NCBI RefSeq assembly: GCF_008087665.1
Contig: NZ_CP042912.1
Location: 4,154,001-4,218,000, forward strand
Direction: 5' to 3'
Origin: Mariniblastus fucicola
GTDB lineage: Bacteria; Planctomycetota; Planctomycetia; Pirellulales; Pirellulaceae
Length of the DNA stretch: 64,000 nt
Below the pieces are notes generated by a model that searched no databases, was not told the DNA's origin, and saw nothing but the letters and a program-made list of their open reading frames with translations. The first letter of the stretch is position 1. The number at the start of each line of letters is the position of its first letter. Positions 17,918 through 26,233 of this stretch are shown one piece after another. The translations under genes were made by a program, and so were the position numbers.

Positions 17918-18238
17918 CTAGAAACTCATTCGCATCAGTTCGTTGTAAGAATCGATCAGATGATTTCTGATCTCCATGAACAACTGAAACGACATCTCCG
18001 CTTTGGCAACCGCCATCACGACTTCCTGAACGCTACCGGCTTTACCTTCAACCAAATCTTTGACAGCCTGATCGGAGCTCTGCTGGTCGAGATTGGCACT
18101 CTCCAGAAAGCCTTTGAACAGGTTCGATCCGCCTGATTCCTTGACGCTATCGTTGCCCGCTGGCGCAACGCCAGACGGCTGAATTGGATTGACATTTCCA
18201 AAACCAGAAATGGGTGGAATCGGTGAGACAGGATTCAC
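17918..18238 (-). CDS. fliE: Flagellar hook-basal body protein FliE
   Basis: FliE is the first rod component, joining the MS ring and export gate to the rod. The 106-residue product carries the C-terminal FliE core VVMAVAKAEMSFQLFMEIRN, ending LIDSYNELMRMSF. The start is a GTG overlapping the flgC TAG stop, supported by AAGGAGG seven bases upstream. The N-terminal 45 residues are Pro/Gly-rich and disordered, as usual. Confidence 0.95.
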   Translation of the reverse strand: MNPVSPIPPISGFGNVNPIQPSGVAPAGNDSVKESGGSNLFKGFLESANLDQQSSDQAVKDLVEGKAGSVQEVVMAVAKAEMSFQLFMEIRNHLIDSYNELMRMSF

Positions 18239-18672
18239 TAGCTACCTCCTTGCAGCAGGCGAAGCGATTGTTCGACCATTTCCTGGAACATCGTGATCGA
18301 ACTCAGGTTCGCCTCGTACGATCGGCTGGCCGTGATCATGTCCACCATCTCAGTCGGTATTTTCACGTTCGGCATTCGCACCATTCCGTCTTCGTCGGCA
18401 TGGGGATGGCCGGGGTTGTGGACCATGGGAAAGGCCGTGTCATCCGATTCAATGCCAACGACTTCCACGCCCGCAAACCCACTGGCAAGCGTATAGCGTC
18501 CCTCTTTCTGAAGCTCGCTGGAAAACACAACGGACTTCCTGCGATACGGATCGCCGTTCTCTGTTTTGGTCGTGTTTGCGTTTGCAATATTGTTTGCCGT
18601 GGTTTCCATCCGCAGGCGTTCGGCAGCCAAGCCCGACGCGCTGATGTCCATTGCTGAAAATAGCCCAGACAT
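18238..18672 (-). CDS. flgC: Flagellar basal-body rod protein FlgC
   Basis: Proximal rod protein of 144 residues. It has the rod signature MDISASGLAAERLRMETTAN followed by NIANANT, and the C-terminal helix TASRSYEANLSSITMFQEMV. An AAGGA ribosome site lies upstream of the ATG. It lies between flgB (83-base gap) and fliE (overlapping codons), the usual flgBC-fliE arrangement. Confidence 0.97.
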   Translation of the reverse strand: MSGLFSAMDISASGLAAERLRMETTANNIANANTTKTENGDPYRRKSVVFSSELQKEGRYTLASGFAGVEVVGIESDDTAFPMVHNPGHPHADEDGMVRMPNVKIPTEMVDMITASRSYEANLSSITMFQEMVEQSLRLLQGGS

Positions 18673-18755
18673 GATTAATCCTTGTAGTTAAAGATTGGGT
18701 GATTGCAGAGGAAGTTTTTTGGTGTTTCGTTTTATGAAGGCCGAAACGGGATCCG

Positions 18756-19109
18756 TTAGCCTGTCATGGCCTTTCGCATCGTGGACATCTTTGCCGCCAA
18801 CAGCTGGGACCAGGACTGGAACAACAACGCGTTCTTTTTCAGGTTGGCAACCTGTTGGTCAAAGTCCACGTTGTTTCCGTCGACGCGTTCGACAAGCCCT
18901 TCGACCAGCGTGGTGGGAATCTCGTCGATAAATCCCTGATTAGATTCACCGCTTTTGACTCGCTTCATGTAGTCCTCGAACGACAGTTCACGCGTCTGAT
19001 ATCCAGGCGTGTTCACGTTCGCGATGTTTTGGCTGACGACGCGGTGGTTCTGTTCCGCGTTGCGGAGCGCGTTGCCGAGTAGGTAGTACTGTGAAGGTAT
19101 TCCGGTCAT
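18756..19109 (-). CDS. flgB: Flagellar basal-body rod protein FlgB
   Basis: Proximal rod protein of 117 residues with the family motif NHRVVSQNIANVNTPGYQTR (20-39) and a C-terminal amphipathic helix QVANLKKNALLFQSWSQLLA. It is the first gene of the twelve-gene minus-strand operon ending in flhB. The 263-bp gap to motA must carry promoters for both directions; I found no sigma-54 site there with correct spacing. Confidence 0.96.
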   Translation of the reverse strand: MTGIPSQYYLLGNALRNAEQNHRVVSQNIANVNTPGYQTRELSFEDYMKRVKSGESNQGFIDEIPTTLVEGLVERVDGNNVDFDQQVANLKKNALLFQSWSQLLAAKMSTMRKAMTG

Positions 19110-19372
19110 GCCAGATTCATCGGTAAGCGAGGTTCTACCTCTTGAGCGACGAGCATCGACTTCTATCGCTTTGCTCCGCGAACAGTAAATTCCCCGGGAA
19201 AGGCCGGTGGAGGGTTTTCCCTTTCCAGTAGCATTTCACCCCATCAAGAAAGAAAAGAGAGTTTGAGCGCCGCAGCTGAAACCTACTTTTAATCGTCAAT
19301 GTTGTTTCCCCTGAACGTCGAAACAGCCCACGTTGTTTTCACCCCGTTTCAACAACAAGCCCAGATAGAAGA

Positions 19373-20149
19373 ATGGATATCGCAACAATCATCGGACTGA
19401 TCCTCGGATTCGGTCTCATCTTCGCCTCCATAGCAATGGGTGGCGGCGGCTTGTCTCCCTTCATCGACGCCCCGTCCATGATGATCGTGTTTGGCGGTTC
19501 GATCTCTGCCGCATTGATCAACTTTCCGCTTAAAAACGTGCTGGGTTCATTTAGCGTCGTCCTAAACTGCTTCTTTCAGAAAATCCCGGAACCAAAAGCA
19601 CTCATTGGCGAATTCAAGGAACTTGCTCAACTGGCCCGCAAAGACGGTCTGTTGGCTCTGGAACAAAAGTCGGACAGTATCGAAGACGACTTCATGAAAC
19701 GCGGAATCGAATCATTGATCGGCGGAACACCTGCCGACGAACTGCGCGAAACCATGGAGACGGAACTCGGATGCATCGACGAGCGACACTCGATGGGAAA
19801 GAAATTCGTCGACGCGATGGGTGCTGCCGCCCCCGCCTTCGGGATGATTGGAACGCTGATCGGCCTGGTTCAAATGCTTCAATCGCTGGATGACCCCAGC
19901 AAGATCGGCGGCGGTATGGCTGTTGCTTTGTTGACGACGCTGTACGGTGCTGTTGTGGCCAACGTTGTCTGTATTCCGCTGGCCGGAAAACTGGAAGCTC
20001 GTGCCAAAGAAGAAACCGTCGTGCGTGAGATGATCATCGCAGGAGTTGCCGCAATCGGCGGAGGAGCGACACCGCGTGCCGTTGAAGAACAATTGGCAAC
20101 TTTCATGGCCCCGAAAAGTCGTGCGGACGTTGGCGCTGAGGCAGCATAA
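19373..20149 (+). CDS. motA: Flagellar stator protein MotA
   Basis: MotA is the five-copy ion-channel and torque subunit of the stator. The 258-residue product has four membrane segments: about 1-22, 32-53, 145-170 and 180-203. The MotA/ExbB core is GKKFVDAMGAAAPAFGMIGT, followed by LIGLVQML. Its length and its lack of the long MotA cytoplasmic insertions resemble PomA/short MotA proteins. Its stop overlaps the next ATG (TAATGG), and it diverges from flgB. The coupling ion cannot be decided by reading. Confidence 0.94.
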   Translation: MDIATIIGLILGFGLIFASIAMGGGGLSPFIDAPSMMIVFGGSISAALINFPLKNVLGSFSVVLNCFFQKIPEPKALIGEFKELAQLARKDGLLALEQKSDSIEDDFMKRGIESLIGGTPADELRETMETELGCIDERHSMGKKFVDAMGAAAPAFGMIGTLIGLVQMLQSLDDPSKIGGGMAVALLTTLYGAVVANVVCIPLAGKLEARAKEETVVREMIIAGVAAIGGGATPRAVEEQLATFMAPKSRADVGAEAA

Positions 20150-20799
20150 TGGCGAGGGAGAAACCACCCGAACCACCTCCGGAAGACATTCCTGTCTGGT
20201 TCATGACCTACAGCGACGTGATCACTCTGTTGATGACATTCTTCATTCTGTTGCTGACGTTTTCCACAACGGAACCAGAAAAGTTTGACAAGGTGCAACC
20301 CAGTTCGTTCGGTTCGTCCGGAGCGACAGGCATCGTGGGACACGTGCACGAACGCATGGACAACAAGTCGTGGGTGGAACGAATCCGACCACGAGCAGCA
20401 CGCATCGCGATCAACGGTTCGGAGATTCCTCCAATGAATACGGCTCCACAGGACAGAGCATCCGGGCTTGGCATCGAATCGGCTTCCGAGGAAGAGGCAG
20501 AGAAGGATGTTATGACGACAAATTCCTTCAAGATGAAGTTCAATCGACTGGTCAACAATAATGGAAACGTAACGCCGCGAGGAATTGCCCTGGCTTCACT
20601 TTTGACACAACAACTCAGATCAATGCCGGTGCACTGCTCCATTCGTTTTGCGAATCAGGGCGATTCCAAACGGGCGACCGCGTTCCTGTTACATCTTTAC
20701 GAAGTCCACGGAGTCCGGCCGGGACAGGTCGGGATCGGTTGGGCGGACAACCTTCAGTCTGACTTGGTTGCATTCGACATGGAGAGGTACGAGCAGTAG
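20149..20799 (+). CDS. MotB-like stator subunit 1, short
   Basis: The 216-residue protein begins with a cytoplasmic Pro-rich tip, then one membrane helix containing the essential proton/sodium-binding aspartate (Asp23) in VWFMTYSDVITLLMTFFILL. A plug-like segment follows. The C-terminus keeps only the second half of an OmpA-like peptidoglycan-binding domain (DSKRATAFLLHLYEVHGVRP, about 165-185) and ends soon after. E. coli MotB is 308 residues. It is coupled to motA by overlapping codons and followed two bases later by a second MotB-like gene. Confidence 0.85.
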   Translation: MAREKPPEPPPEDIPVWFMTYSDVITLLMTFFILLLTFSTTEPEKFDKVQPSSFGSSGATGIVGHVHERMDNKSWVERIRPRAARIAINGSEIPPMNTAPQDRASGLGIESASEEEAEKDVMTTNSFKMKFNRLVNNNGNVTPRGIALASLLTQQLRSMPVHCSIRFANQGDSKRATAFLLHLYEVHGVRPGQVGIGWADNLQSDLVAFDMERYEQ

Positions 20800-20801
20800 T
20801 C

Positions 20802-21560
20802 ATGGCGAAAAAGCAAAAGAAAATTGATGCTGGACCGAGTAAGGCGTATCTACTGTCTTTCGGAGACACGATGACGGCGTTGCTTGCGTTCTTCATCGTT
20901 TTAAACTCGTTGGCGGAGGACCAAACGGGAGCCAACATGCATGCCGGCACTGGTTCTTTTGTCAACGCGTTTGCCAAATCCGGAATGCCTGGCGGCAACC
21001 CTGGCAACCGCTCTTCGGACATGATTCAACAAGCCAGCCAGGCTCCGATTTATGCGTTGGGCAAGAACCTGGACAAGAATGAAAAGCAAGGATTGAGCGA
21101 ACCGGAAGGCAAAATCGGACCTGACGACGCGGACTCAAAAGACCGAGTGCTCGATCGGGAAAAAGAAGAGTTCCAAAAGTTCCTGTACGCCATGGAAAAA
21201 AAGTTTGGCCTCGAGACGAAGCCCCCGATCTCCAACCAGGTCGTTTTCGATTCGTTCCAGCGGTTCAAGGAAAAGGACGGAACACTTGGCGATCACGCGA
21301 TCAAACTGGCCGCCGAACTGATCCCGAAACTTCGTCAAAACGGTTCGAAACTTGAAATCATCATTTGGGCAAGAATGCCCAGCAGCGGCGAAGTCAATCG
21401 CGAGCTTTCGAAAAGCTTCGACGTCAAGAAAGAGATCGAAAAGCTGTTCTGGCTCACGCCGGCGATGAAAAACCAGATTCGATACACCGTAAAACCATGG
21501 CTGTTCACGGACGCAAAACGACCTGTAGTCTCGTTCGTCATGTCGGAAACCGAACGATAA
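20802..21560 (+). CDS. MotB-like stator subunit 2, divergent
   Basis: This 252-residue protein also has one membrane helix with the conserved aspartate (Asp22) in AYLLSFGDTMTALLAFFIVL. After a low-complexity linker rich in Gly, Asn and Asp, the C-terminal 120 residues look like a strongly diverged OmpA-type domain: LAAELIPKLRQNGSKLEIII and then NRELSKSFDVKKEIEKLF. The typical arginine and glycine signature of peptidoglycan binding is weak. It begins two bases after the first motB-like gene. Both copies keep the channel aspartate, so a mixed B-subunit dimer is possible. Confidence 0.82.
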   Translation: MAKKQKKIDAGPSKAYLLSFGDTMTALLAFFIVLNSLAEDQTGANMHAGTGSFVNAFAKSGMPGGNPGNRSSDMIQQASQAPIYALGKNLDKNEKQGLSEPEGKIGPDDADSKDRVLDREKEEFQKFLYAMEKKFGLETKPPISNQVVFDSFQRFKEKDGTLGDHAIKLAAELIPKLRQNGSKLEIIIWARMPSSGEVNRELSKSFDVKKEIEKLFWLTPAMKNQIRYTVKPWLFTDAKRPVVSFVMSETER

Positions 21561-21651
21561 ACGGAAACCGAACGATAAACGGGAACCGAACGATAAACGG
21601 GAACCGAACGATAAACGGAAACCGAAGGTTAAACGGAAACCGCAGCTTAAC
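21545..21651 (+). repeat. 18-bp tandem repeat spanning the stop codon of the second motB
   Basis: Six head-to-tail units follow GGAAACCGAACGATAAAC: 21545-21562, 21563-21580, 21581-21598, 21599-21616, 21617-21634 and a diverged last one to 21651. Unit 1 encodes the last codons and the TAA stop, so each later unit repeats an in-frame stop. The array fills most of the gap to the convergent flgL gene. Confidence 0.9.
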
Positions 21652-21717
21652 TACAGCAACATCGACCCAAGCTTCCGCGACGTGGGCTCTGGTGACCGAG
21701 TGTGACCAAACGAAGTT

Positions 21718-23175
21718 TTAACGCAGAAAATCAAGCAGCCCTAACGACGAGATCTGAGCCGTCACTGCGTAGGTGTACTGCAGCAAAGCACTTGAGTTCT
21801 CCATCTTCAAAATGGCTTCCGGGATGTCAGTCGCCTGAACATCGGCCAGTTGAGTCTGCACAGAGATCTCCAGGTCTTCGAGGCGATAGTTGAGATTCTC
21901 AAGCGTCGACAAAGAAGTCGATTGCTCGCCAAGAATCGAATAGGCATGGTCGCTCATCGCATCGAGTTCCCCGAGTCGACGATCGAGCGAGTCGGTCAAA
22001 TCACCGTTGCTCAAACCTCGCTCATTTCTGAGGTCGATCGCCAGTCCATGCAACAACTGAAACGCGTCAGACGTTCCAGGAAATTCGAGACTGTTCGTGC
22101 CGACAGAGTTTACGTCACTTGTATCGAGGATCGCAAACCGTCCCGAGTGCGAATCTGTCACGATTTGATCCGCCGAAAAATCGATTGGCGTTTGGCTAGC
22201 GCCACCGTCAACGCTCAAATTTCCAGTCGCTCGAACATCGACCGTGCCGTTAAATCCCGGAGTAATCGCCGAAGCGTCCACGTAAACCAGTTCTCCCGAC
22301 GATCCGGTGATCTGCAAGTTCGTGTCGGTATTTGTGTAGTCGACTGGCGGACCTCCGTTGAACGAAATCGTTCCGGCCGACCCGTCACCAGATGTGTCAG
22401 CGATCGAGATTGAGTACGTGCCAACGTCCGCGATGATCGTGTCGAGCGACTGTGAATCGGTTCCAGGCAGCAAGCCAGATCCGCCAAGATACTCGGTTGT
22501 ATCGTGAGTGATTTGCAATTCGGCGCGACCGATCAACGTGTCAGTGCCTTGCCCGGATTTAACTCCCGTGTTACCGAAGACAATTGTTTCTCCGCGATCC
22601 GGGTTGGAGAAAACTTCTTGCCCTGAATAGTAAGTATCGACCGAAACAGCTTCGCCAACGTAAGCGCGACTATTATTTTCTGATCCATGGTAGGTCACCG
22701 AAAGCGGGCCGCCGTCGGACGTTGGTTCACCAAAACTAAACGGCGTATGGTCGGATCGCGTGCCTCCGTAAATAAACGCGGCGTCGAATGTCGCCTGAGA
22801 AATATCTTTTAGCTGATTGAAGAGTCCGTCGACTTCCAAAGCCAGAGCTTCCCGCTCGTTGTTGTCGAGCGCTTGAATACCCTGCTGAGCCAAACCTTTT
22901 GCCTGAGAGATGATGCTGCCGAAGTCCTGAATCTGCACCACACTGGCGCTCAAAACGGATTTCGCACTGCTAAGGGATTGTTGGTCAGCTGCCAGTTCCG
23001 TCAGCCGGGATGTCAAACTGGTGACCTGTCGAAATGCGATCGGATCGTCGGACGGACGCTGAAGCTTGACTCCTGATGAAATCTGTTCCTGATACTTCAG
23101 AATCGCTGCGTTGTGCTTTGCCTGAAACTGGATCGCACGTGAACCGATGGCAAAGGAGGTAACTCGATAGTTCAT
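21718..23175 (-). CDS. flgL: Hook-filament junction protein FlgL
   Basis: FlgL (HAP3) links hook and filament. The 485-residue product has a flagellin-like N-terminal coiled coil with ISSGVKLQRPSDDPIAFRQV (31-50) and a C-terminal helix including LENLNYRLEDLEISVQTQLA. A beta-rich central insertion makes it longer than E. coli FlgL (317 residues). It is the last gene of the flgF-to-flgL operon, 82 bases after flgK. The longer central region probably forms exposed domains. A flagellin role is less likely, given its position and its Arg-Pro-Ser-Asp-Asp-Pro motif. Confidence 0.9.
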   Translation of the reverse strand: MNYRVTSFAIGSRAIQFQAKHNAAILKYQEQISSGVKLQRPSDDPIAFRQVTSLTSRLTELAADQQSLSSAKSVLSASVVQIQDFGSIISQAKGLAQQGIQALDNNEREALALEVDGLFNQLKDISQATFDAAFIYGGTRSDHTPFSFGEPTSDGGPLSVTYHGSENNSRAYVGEAVSVDTYYSGQEVFSNPDRGETIVFGNTGVKSGQGTDTLIGRAELQITHDTTEYLGGSGLLPGTDSQSLDTIIADVGTYSISIADTSGDGSAGTISFNGGPPVDYTNTDTNLQITGSSGELVYVDASAITPGFNGTVDVRATGNLSVDGGASQTPIDFSADQIVTDSHSGRFAILDTSDVNSVGTNSLEFPGTSDAFQLLHGLAIDLRNERGLSNGDLTDSLDRRLGELDAMSDHAYSILGEQSTSLSTLENLNYRLEDLEISVQTQLADVQATDIPEAILKMENSSALLQYTYAVTAQISSLGLLDFLR

Positions 23176-23257
23176 CTGGTTGTTCTTTCAGGAAAACGAC
23201 TCGCCAAAGTAAGCGGCAGAGGTGGGGCGAAAATCGATTGATCAAGCGGCACCGGAA

Positions 23258-25225
23258 CTATCGCAACACCGCAAACAGTTCATCAAGCATCGCTTCTGCA
23301 GTCTGGATGACTCGGACGGAAGCTTCGTACTGCTTCTGAAACTGCTGCAAGTAGACAAGCTCTTCATTTAAATCGACGCCGGAAACGGCATCGCGTTCCT
23401 GTTCGTATCGGGTTTGAAGATTACCCAAACTGGAGCTCAATTGTGTGCTGTTCTGGACTTGTATGCCGATCGTTGTGGTGACTTCGTTCACGAATTCTCC
23501 AAACGATCTTGTTCCATCGGACATGCCACGAGACTGTTGCAGCTCAATCATGACGAAAAGGTTTGAGGTGTCGGCAAGATCCGAAGAAGTTCCAGACGCG
23601 AACCGCTCTGAATCTTCCAGGATCTCGTCATTGACAGCGATCGTTGATGCGTCGACGCCCTGGAAAAAACTATTGAGCCCCAGCGATGCCAGGAACCCTG
23701 TCTCGTCCGGAGTCGTCACAAGCTCCGACTCGAAGGAGTCTGAATCGACGACGGTTCCCGATGCGAATGAAAGTTTCACGCCCTCAACAACATCCAACTC
23801 GCTTCCTGCCTCGTATCCTTCTCCGATATTGAGTCGAGCCAATTGTGTTCCCTGTTCGTCGTAAACGTTAACGAACAGGTCATCAGAGACACCAACGTTT
23901 CCGGATCCTGAGATTTCGTAGCTTAACGTCTGACTGGTGTCGCCAAGGTAGCGTCCTGAAAACGCAGGAACTGACGTCCCGGAAACGTTGTCGAGATTTG
24001 GCGTCGATTCGAGGCTCCCGGAAAAGTCAAATTCATATCCCGGCGTGGCGATAACCTGAAACTGATTCGTTTGAGAATTTATCGAGGCATGCAGATCATC
24101 GAAGGCAGAAATCGCTGTAGCAACGTCTGTCAGCGATTGAGTTTCCGGATCGATGTAAACAGATTCGGTGCGCCGATTGCCATCCGGATCGGTGATCGAA
24201 ATGTGCAGTTCGCCGGCTTCGATCGGAAACGGCACTCCGGATTCGCTCAGCGGAACATCAGGATCGACAACGTTGCGAGTACCATTTAGCAACGAAAATG
24301 ATCCGCCAGGCCCGGTTCCAGTGGCATGCACCTGATCAAACTGCTGAATCATTCCGGCGGCAAGTTCGTCCAGTTTTCCCATAAATTCAGGGATAACATT
24401 GTTGTACGCGTCAAGCAACGCCGGGAGTCGCCCACCTTCGAAAACAGCCGCTTTGTCTGAATCGCCAACAGAAACCGCGAGCTCGCCGCCTTCGGTTGTG
24501 AACGTACTGTAGAGCGTCGGGCGGATTCCCTGCTGGATGACGGAATCGCCAAACGCGAGTGTGCTGCCAACACGATATTGCTCGTTGCGTCGCACATCGA
24601 CGACTTCTGCGATTTGATTCACCAACGCATCAAGCTCGTCTAACTCATGGCTGACATCTGTAGAATTCTGATACTGATTGATGCGAGCGTTGAGGTCACT
24701 CATCGCAACCATCTTCTCGTTCAACGAAGCAACTTCCTGCTCGACCTGATACCCAATCGCGGTTTTCAGCTCCGTCAGCTGTCCTGCAATCTGCGAAAAC
24801 ATCTGAGTCATCTGATCGGCTTGTTGGACAACCGCCGTCCGCTGAGTAGGCTCGCCCGGTGTCGATGTCAGTTTCGTCAGCTCTCCAAAAAAGTCATCGA
24901 TCAATTCATGAATCGACCCTTCGCCTGACTGAAACAGCGATTCTACCTGCCGCTCGATCTCCAACGTTTGATCGACGCGACTGACGTCCGAAATCGCAAG
25001 CGTCAACGAAGACTCGGTAACCTGATTTCGAATTCTTTCGATGTAGTCAATCGAAACGCCTGTTCCGATCTGCATCTGACCGTAAGCGTTGGGAGTGTTC
25101 GCCTCGAGATGCACACTACGACGGTGATAGCCCTCGGTATCAGCGTTGGCAATGTTGCTGGAAACGACTTCCATCGCGTATTGGCTGGTGCGCAGAGCAG
25201 ACAACCCTGTCATGAAATTCGTCAT
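23258..25225 (-). CDS. flgK: Hook-filament junction protein FlgK
   Basis: FlgK (HAP1) sits between hook and FlgL. The 655-residue product starts MTNFMTGLSALRTSQYAMEV with SNIANADTEGY (about 23-33), the rod/hook/HAP signature. It has the FlgK-specific second helical region around FFGELTKLTSTPGEPTQRTA. The C-terminal helix contains VDLNEELVYLQQFQKQYEAS, near the end. The middle holds two or three beta domains. It begins one base after the flgN-like gene, consistent with its need for the FlgN chaperone. Confidence 0.95.
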   Translation of the reverse strand: MTNFMTGLSALRTSQYAMEVVSSNIANADTEGYHRRSVHLEANTPNAYGQMQIGTGVSIDYIERIRNQVTESSLTLAISDVSRVDQTLEIERQVESLFQSGEGSIHELIDDFFGELTKLTSTPGEPTQRTAVVQQADQMTQMFSQIAGQLTELKTAIGYQVEQEVASLNEKMVAMSDLNARINQYQNSTDVSHELDELDALVNQIAEVVDVRRNEQYRVGSTLAFGDSVIQQGIRPTLYSTFTTEGGELAVSVGDSDKAAVFEGGRLPALLDAYNNVIPEFMGKLDELAAGMIQQFDQVHATGTGPGGSFSLLNGTRNVVDPDVPLSESGVPFPIEAGELHISITDPDGNRRTESVYIDPETQSLTDVATAISAFDDLHASINSQTNQFQVIATPGYEFDFSGSLESTPNLDNVSGTSVPAFSGRYLGDTSQTLSYEISGSGNVGVSDDLFVNVYDEQGTQLARLNIGEGYEAGSELDVVEGVKLSFASGTVVDSDSFESELVTTPDETGFLASLGLNSFFQGVDASTIAVNDEILEDSERFASGTSSDLADTSNLFVMIELQQSRGMSDGTRSFGEFVNEVTTTIGIQVQNSTQLSSSLGNLQTRYEQERDAVSGVDLNEELVYLQQFQKQYEASVRVIQTAEAMLDELFAVLR

Positions 25226-25226
25226 T

Positions 25227-25769
25227 TCAGCAAGCCTTTCGAACGAGATTGCCAGGTTTGACGCCCGAAGCCTGCCCGGTCATCGAGTACTGGTTTTCAT
25301 CGGTTTCGCTATTAAATAGTCCGGCAACCATTTTTCGGTAGAAGTCGAATGAGTAAAACATGACCGCCTGGTTCCCGATCAAAGTCGCGTGAGCTTCGAC
25401 CAGCCGATCGAGTATCTTCATGCGTAGATTCTCAAGCCGTTGTCCACTCGCAGAGTCCAGCGTCTGAATGAACTCTCGAATTGAAAGCGTTGGCAGTCCG
25501 TCATGCAACGAATTGACAGCAAGCAGAACGTTCGTTCGCCTGGCCTTCAATCCTGCCGACGTTTGCGACAGATCTTGAGCCATTTGATCAAGCAAATCAG
25601 TTTGCGACGGAGACAGACCTTTCGATCCAGATGCTTCAAGCGTTTCTTTCACCGTCTGGTTGAGCTGATCGAGCTTGTCCATCAATTCCAACTCAGAACG
25701 CAGGTGTCGTTCAACCACCACGATCAATTTTGGCAACTCGACGGCTGCCGCATCTTGGGTTCTGCTCAT
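25227..25769 (-). CDS. flgN: FlgN-like export chaperone
   Basis: The 180-residue, mostly helical protein has LPKLIVVVERHLRSELELMD at the N-terminus and a coiled-coil middle, the pattern of FlgN chaperones that escort FlgK and FlgL. Its location immediately upstream of flgK and flgL supports the name. The C-terminal 40 residues contain YSFDFYRKMVAGLFN, which could be the substrate-binding helix. Primary-sequence support is moderate, so context carries weight. Confidence 0.78.
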   Translation of the reverse strand: MSRTQDAAAVELPKLIVVVERHLRSELELMDKLDQLNQTVKETLEASGSKGLSPSQTDLLDQMAQDLSQTSAGLKARRTNVLLAVNSLHDGLPTLSIREFIQTLDSASGQRLENLRMKILDRLVEAHATLIGNQAVMFYSFDFYRKMVAGLFNSETDENQYSMTGQASGVKPGNLVRKAC

Positions 25770-25789
25770 TTGAAGTGCCTTTCTGGCGA

Positions 25790-26224
25790 CTAAATGGTGA
25801 TTGAAATTGGGACGGGAACATCAACGGATTCCCCGTCTGCCGATTGGGCGGGATCGACTGATGTCGATTGTTCGGCGACGGGATTGGACTGTTGTCTGGA
25901 GTAATTTTTCACGAGCATGTCCGCGATCCCGAGAGGACTTGATTTGGCCATATCCTGTCCGACGAACATGTCAAACATTCCGCCATAGGTATCGCTGGTT
26001 TCTTCACCGAAGAAACCGCCGTCTTCGAGCGTGTTTCGCATTTCTTTGAGCATCAGCGACAGAAATACGCCTTCGAACTCCTGTCCCAAAGACTCCATCT
26101 TCGCAAGCATCGCGTCCGACTCCGATGACTTGCCGGCGGAATTTATCGAGGCATACTTTTCGATGCCTGTACCAACGAAATTGGCACTGCTGATGAGGCT
26201 GGACGAGTTTCCGATTTGATTCAT
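25790..26224 (-). CDS. flgJ: Rod-binding protein, FlgJ N-terminal type
   Basis: The 144-residue product contains the rod-binding core LGQEFEGVFLSLMLKEMRNT (47-66) followed by FDMFVGQDMAKSSPLGIADM. It has no C-terminal glucosaminidase domain, so it corresponds to the single-domain FlgJ found outside gamma-proteobacteria. It caps the growing rod; peptidoglycan cleavage must come from another protein. It lies 9 bases after flgI. Confidence 0.9.
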   Translation of the reverse strand: MNQIGNSSSLISSANFVGTGIEKYASINSAGKSSESDAMLAKMESLGQEFEGVFLSLMLKEMRNTLEDGGFFGEETSDTYGGMFDMFVGQDMAKSSPLGIADMLVKNYSRQQSNPVAEQSTSVDPAQSADGESVDVPVPISITI

Positions 26225-26233
26225 GGACCTCTC

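Noticed and set aside
19110-19372. Sigma-54 promoters between flgB and motA
   Set aside because: Every GG and GC pair on both strands was checked by eye and none has the required ten-base interval. A TAAA/GCCGG pair resembles sigma-28 but has 13 instead of 15 bases between.
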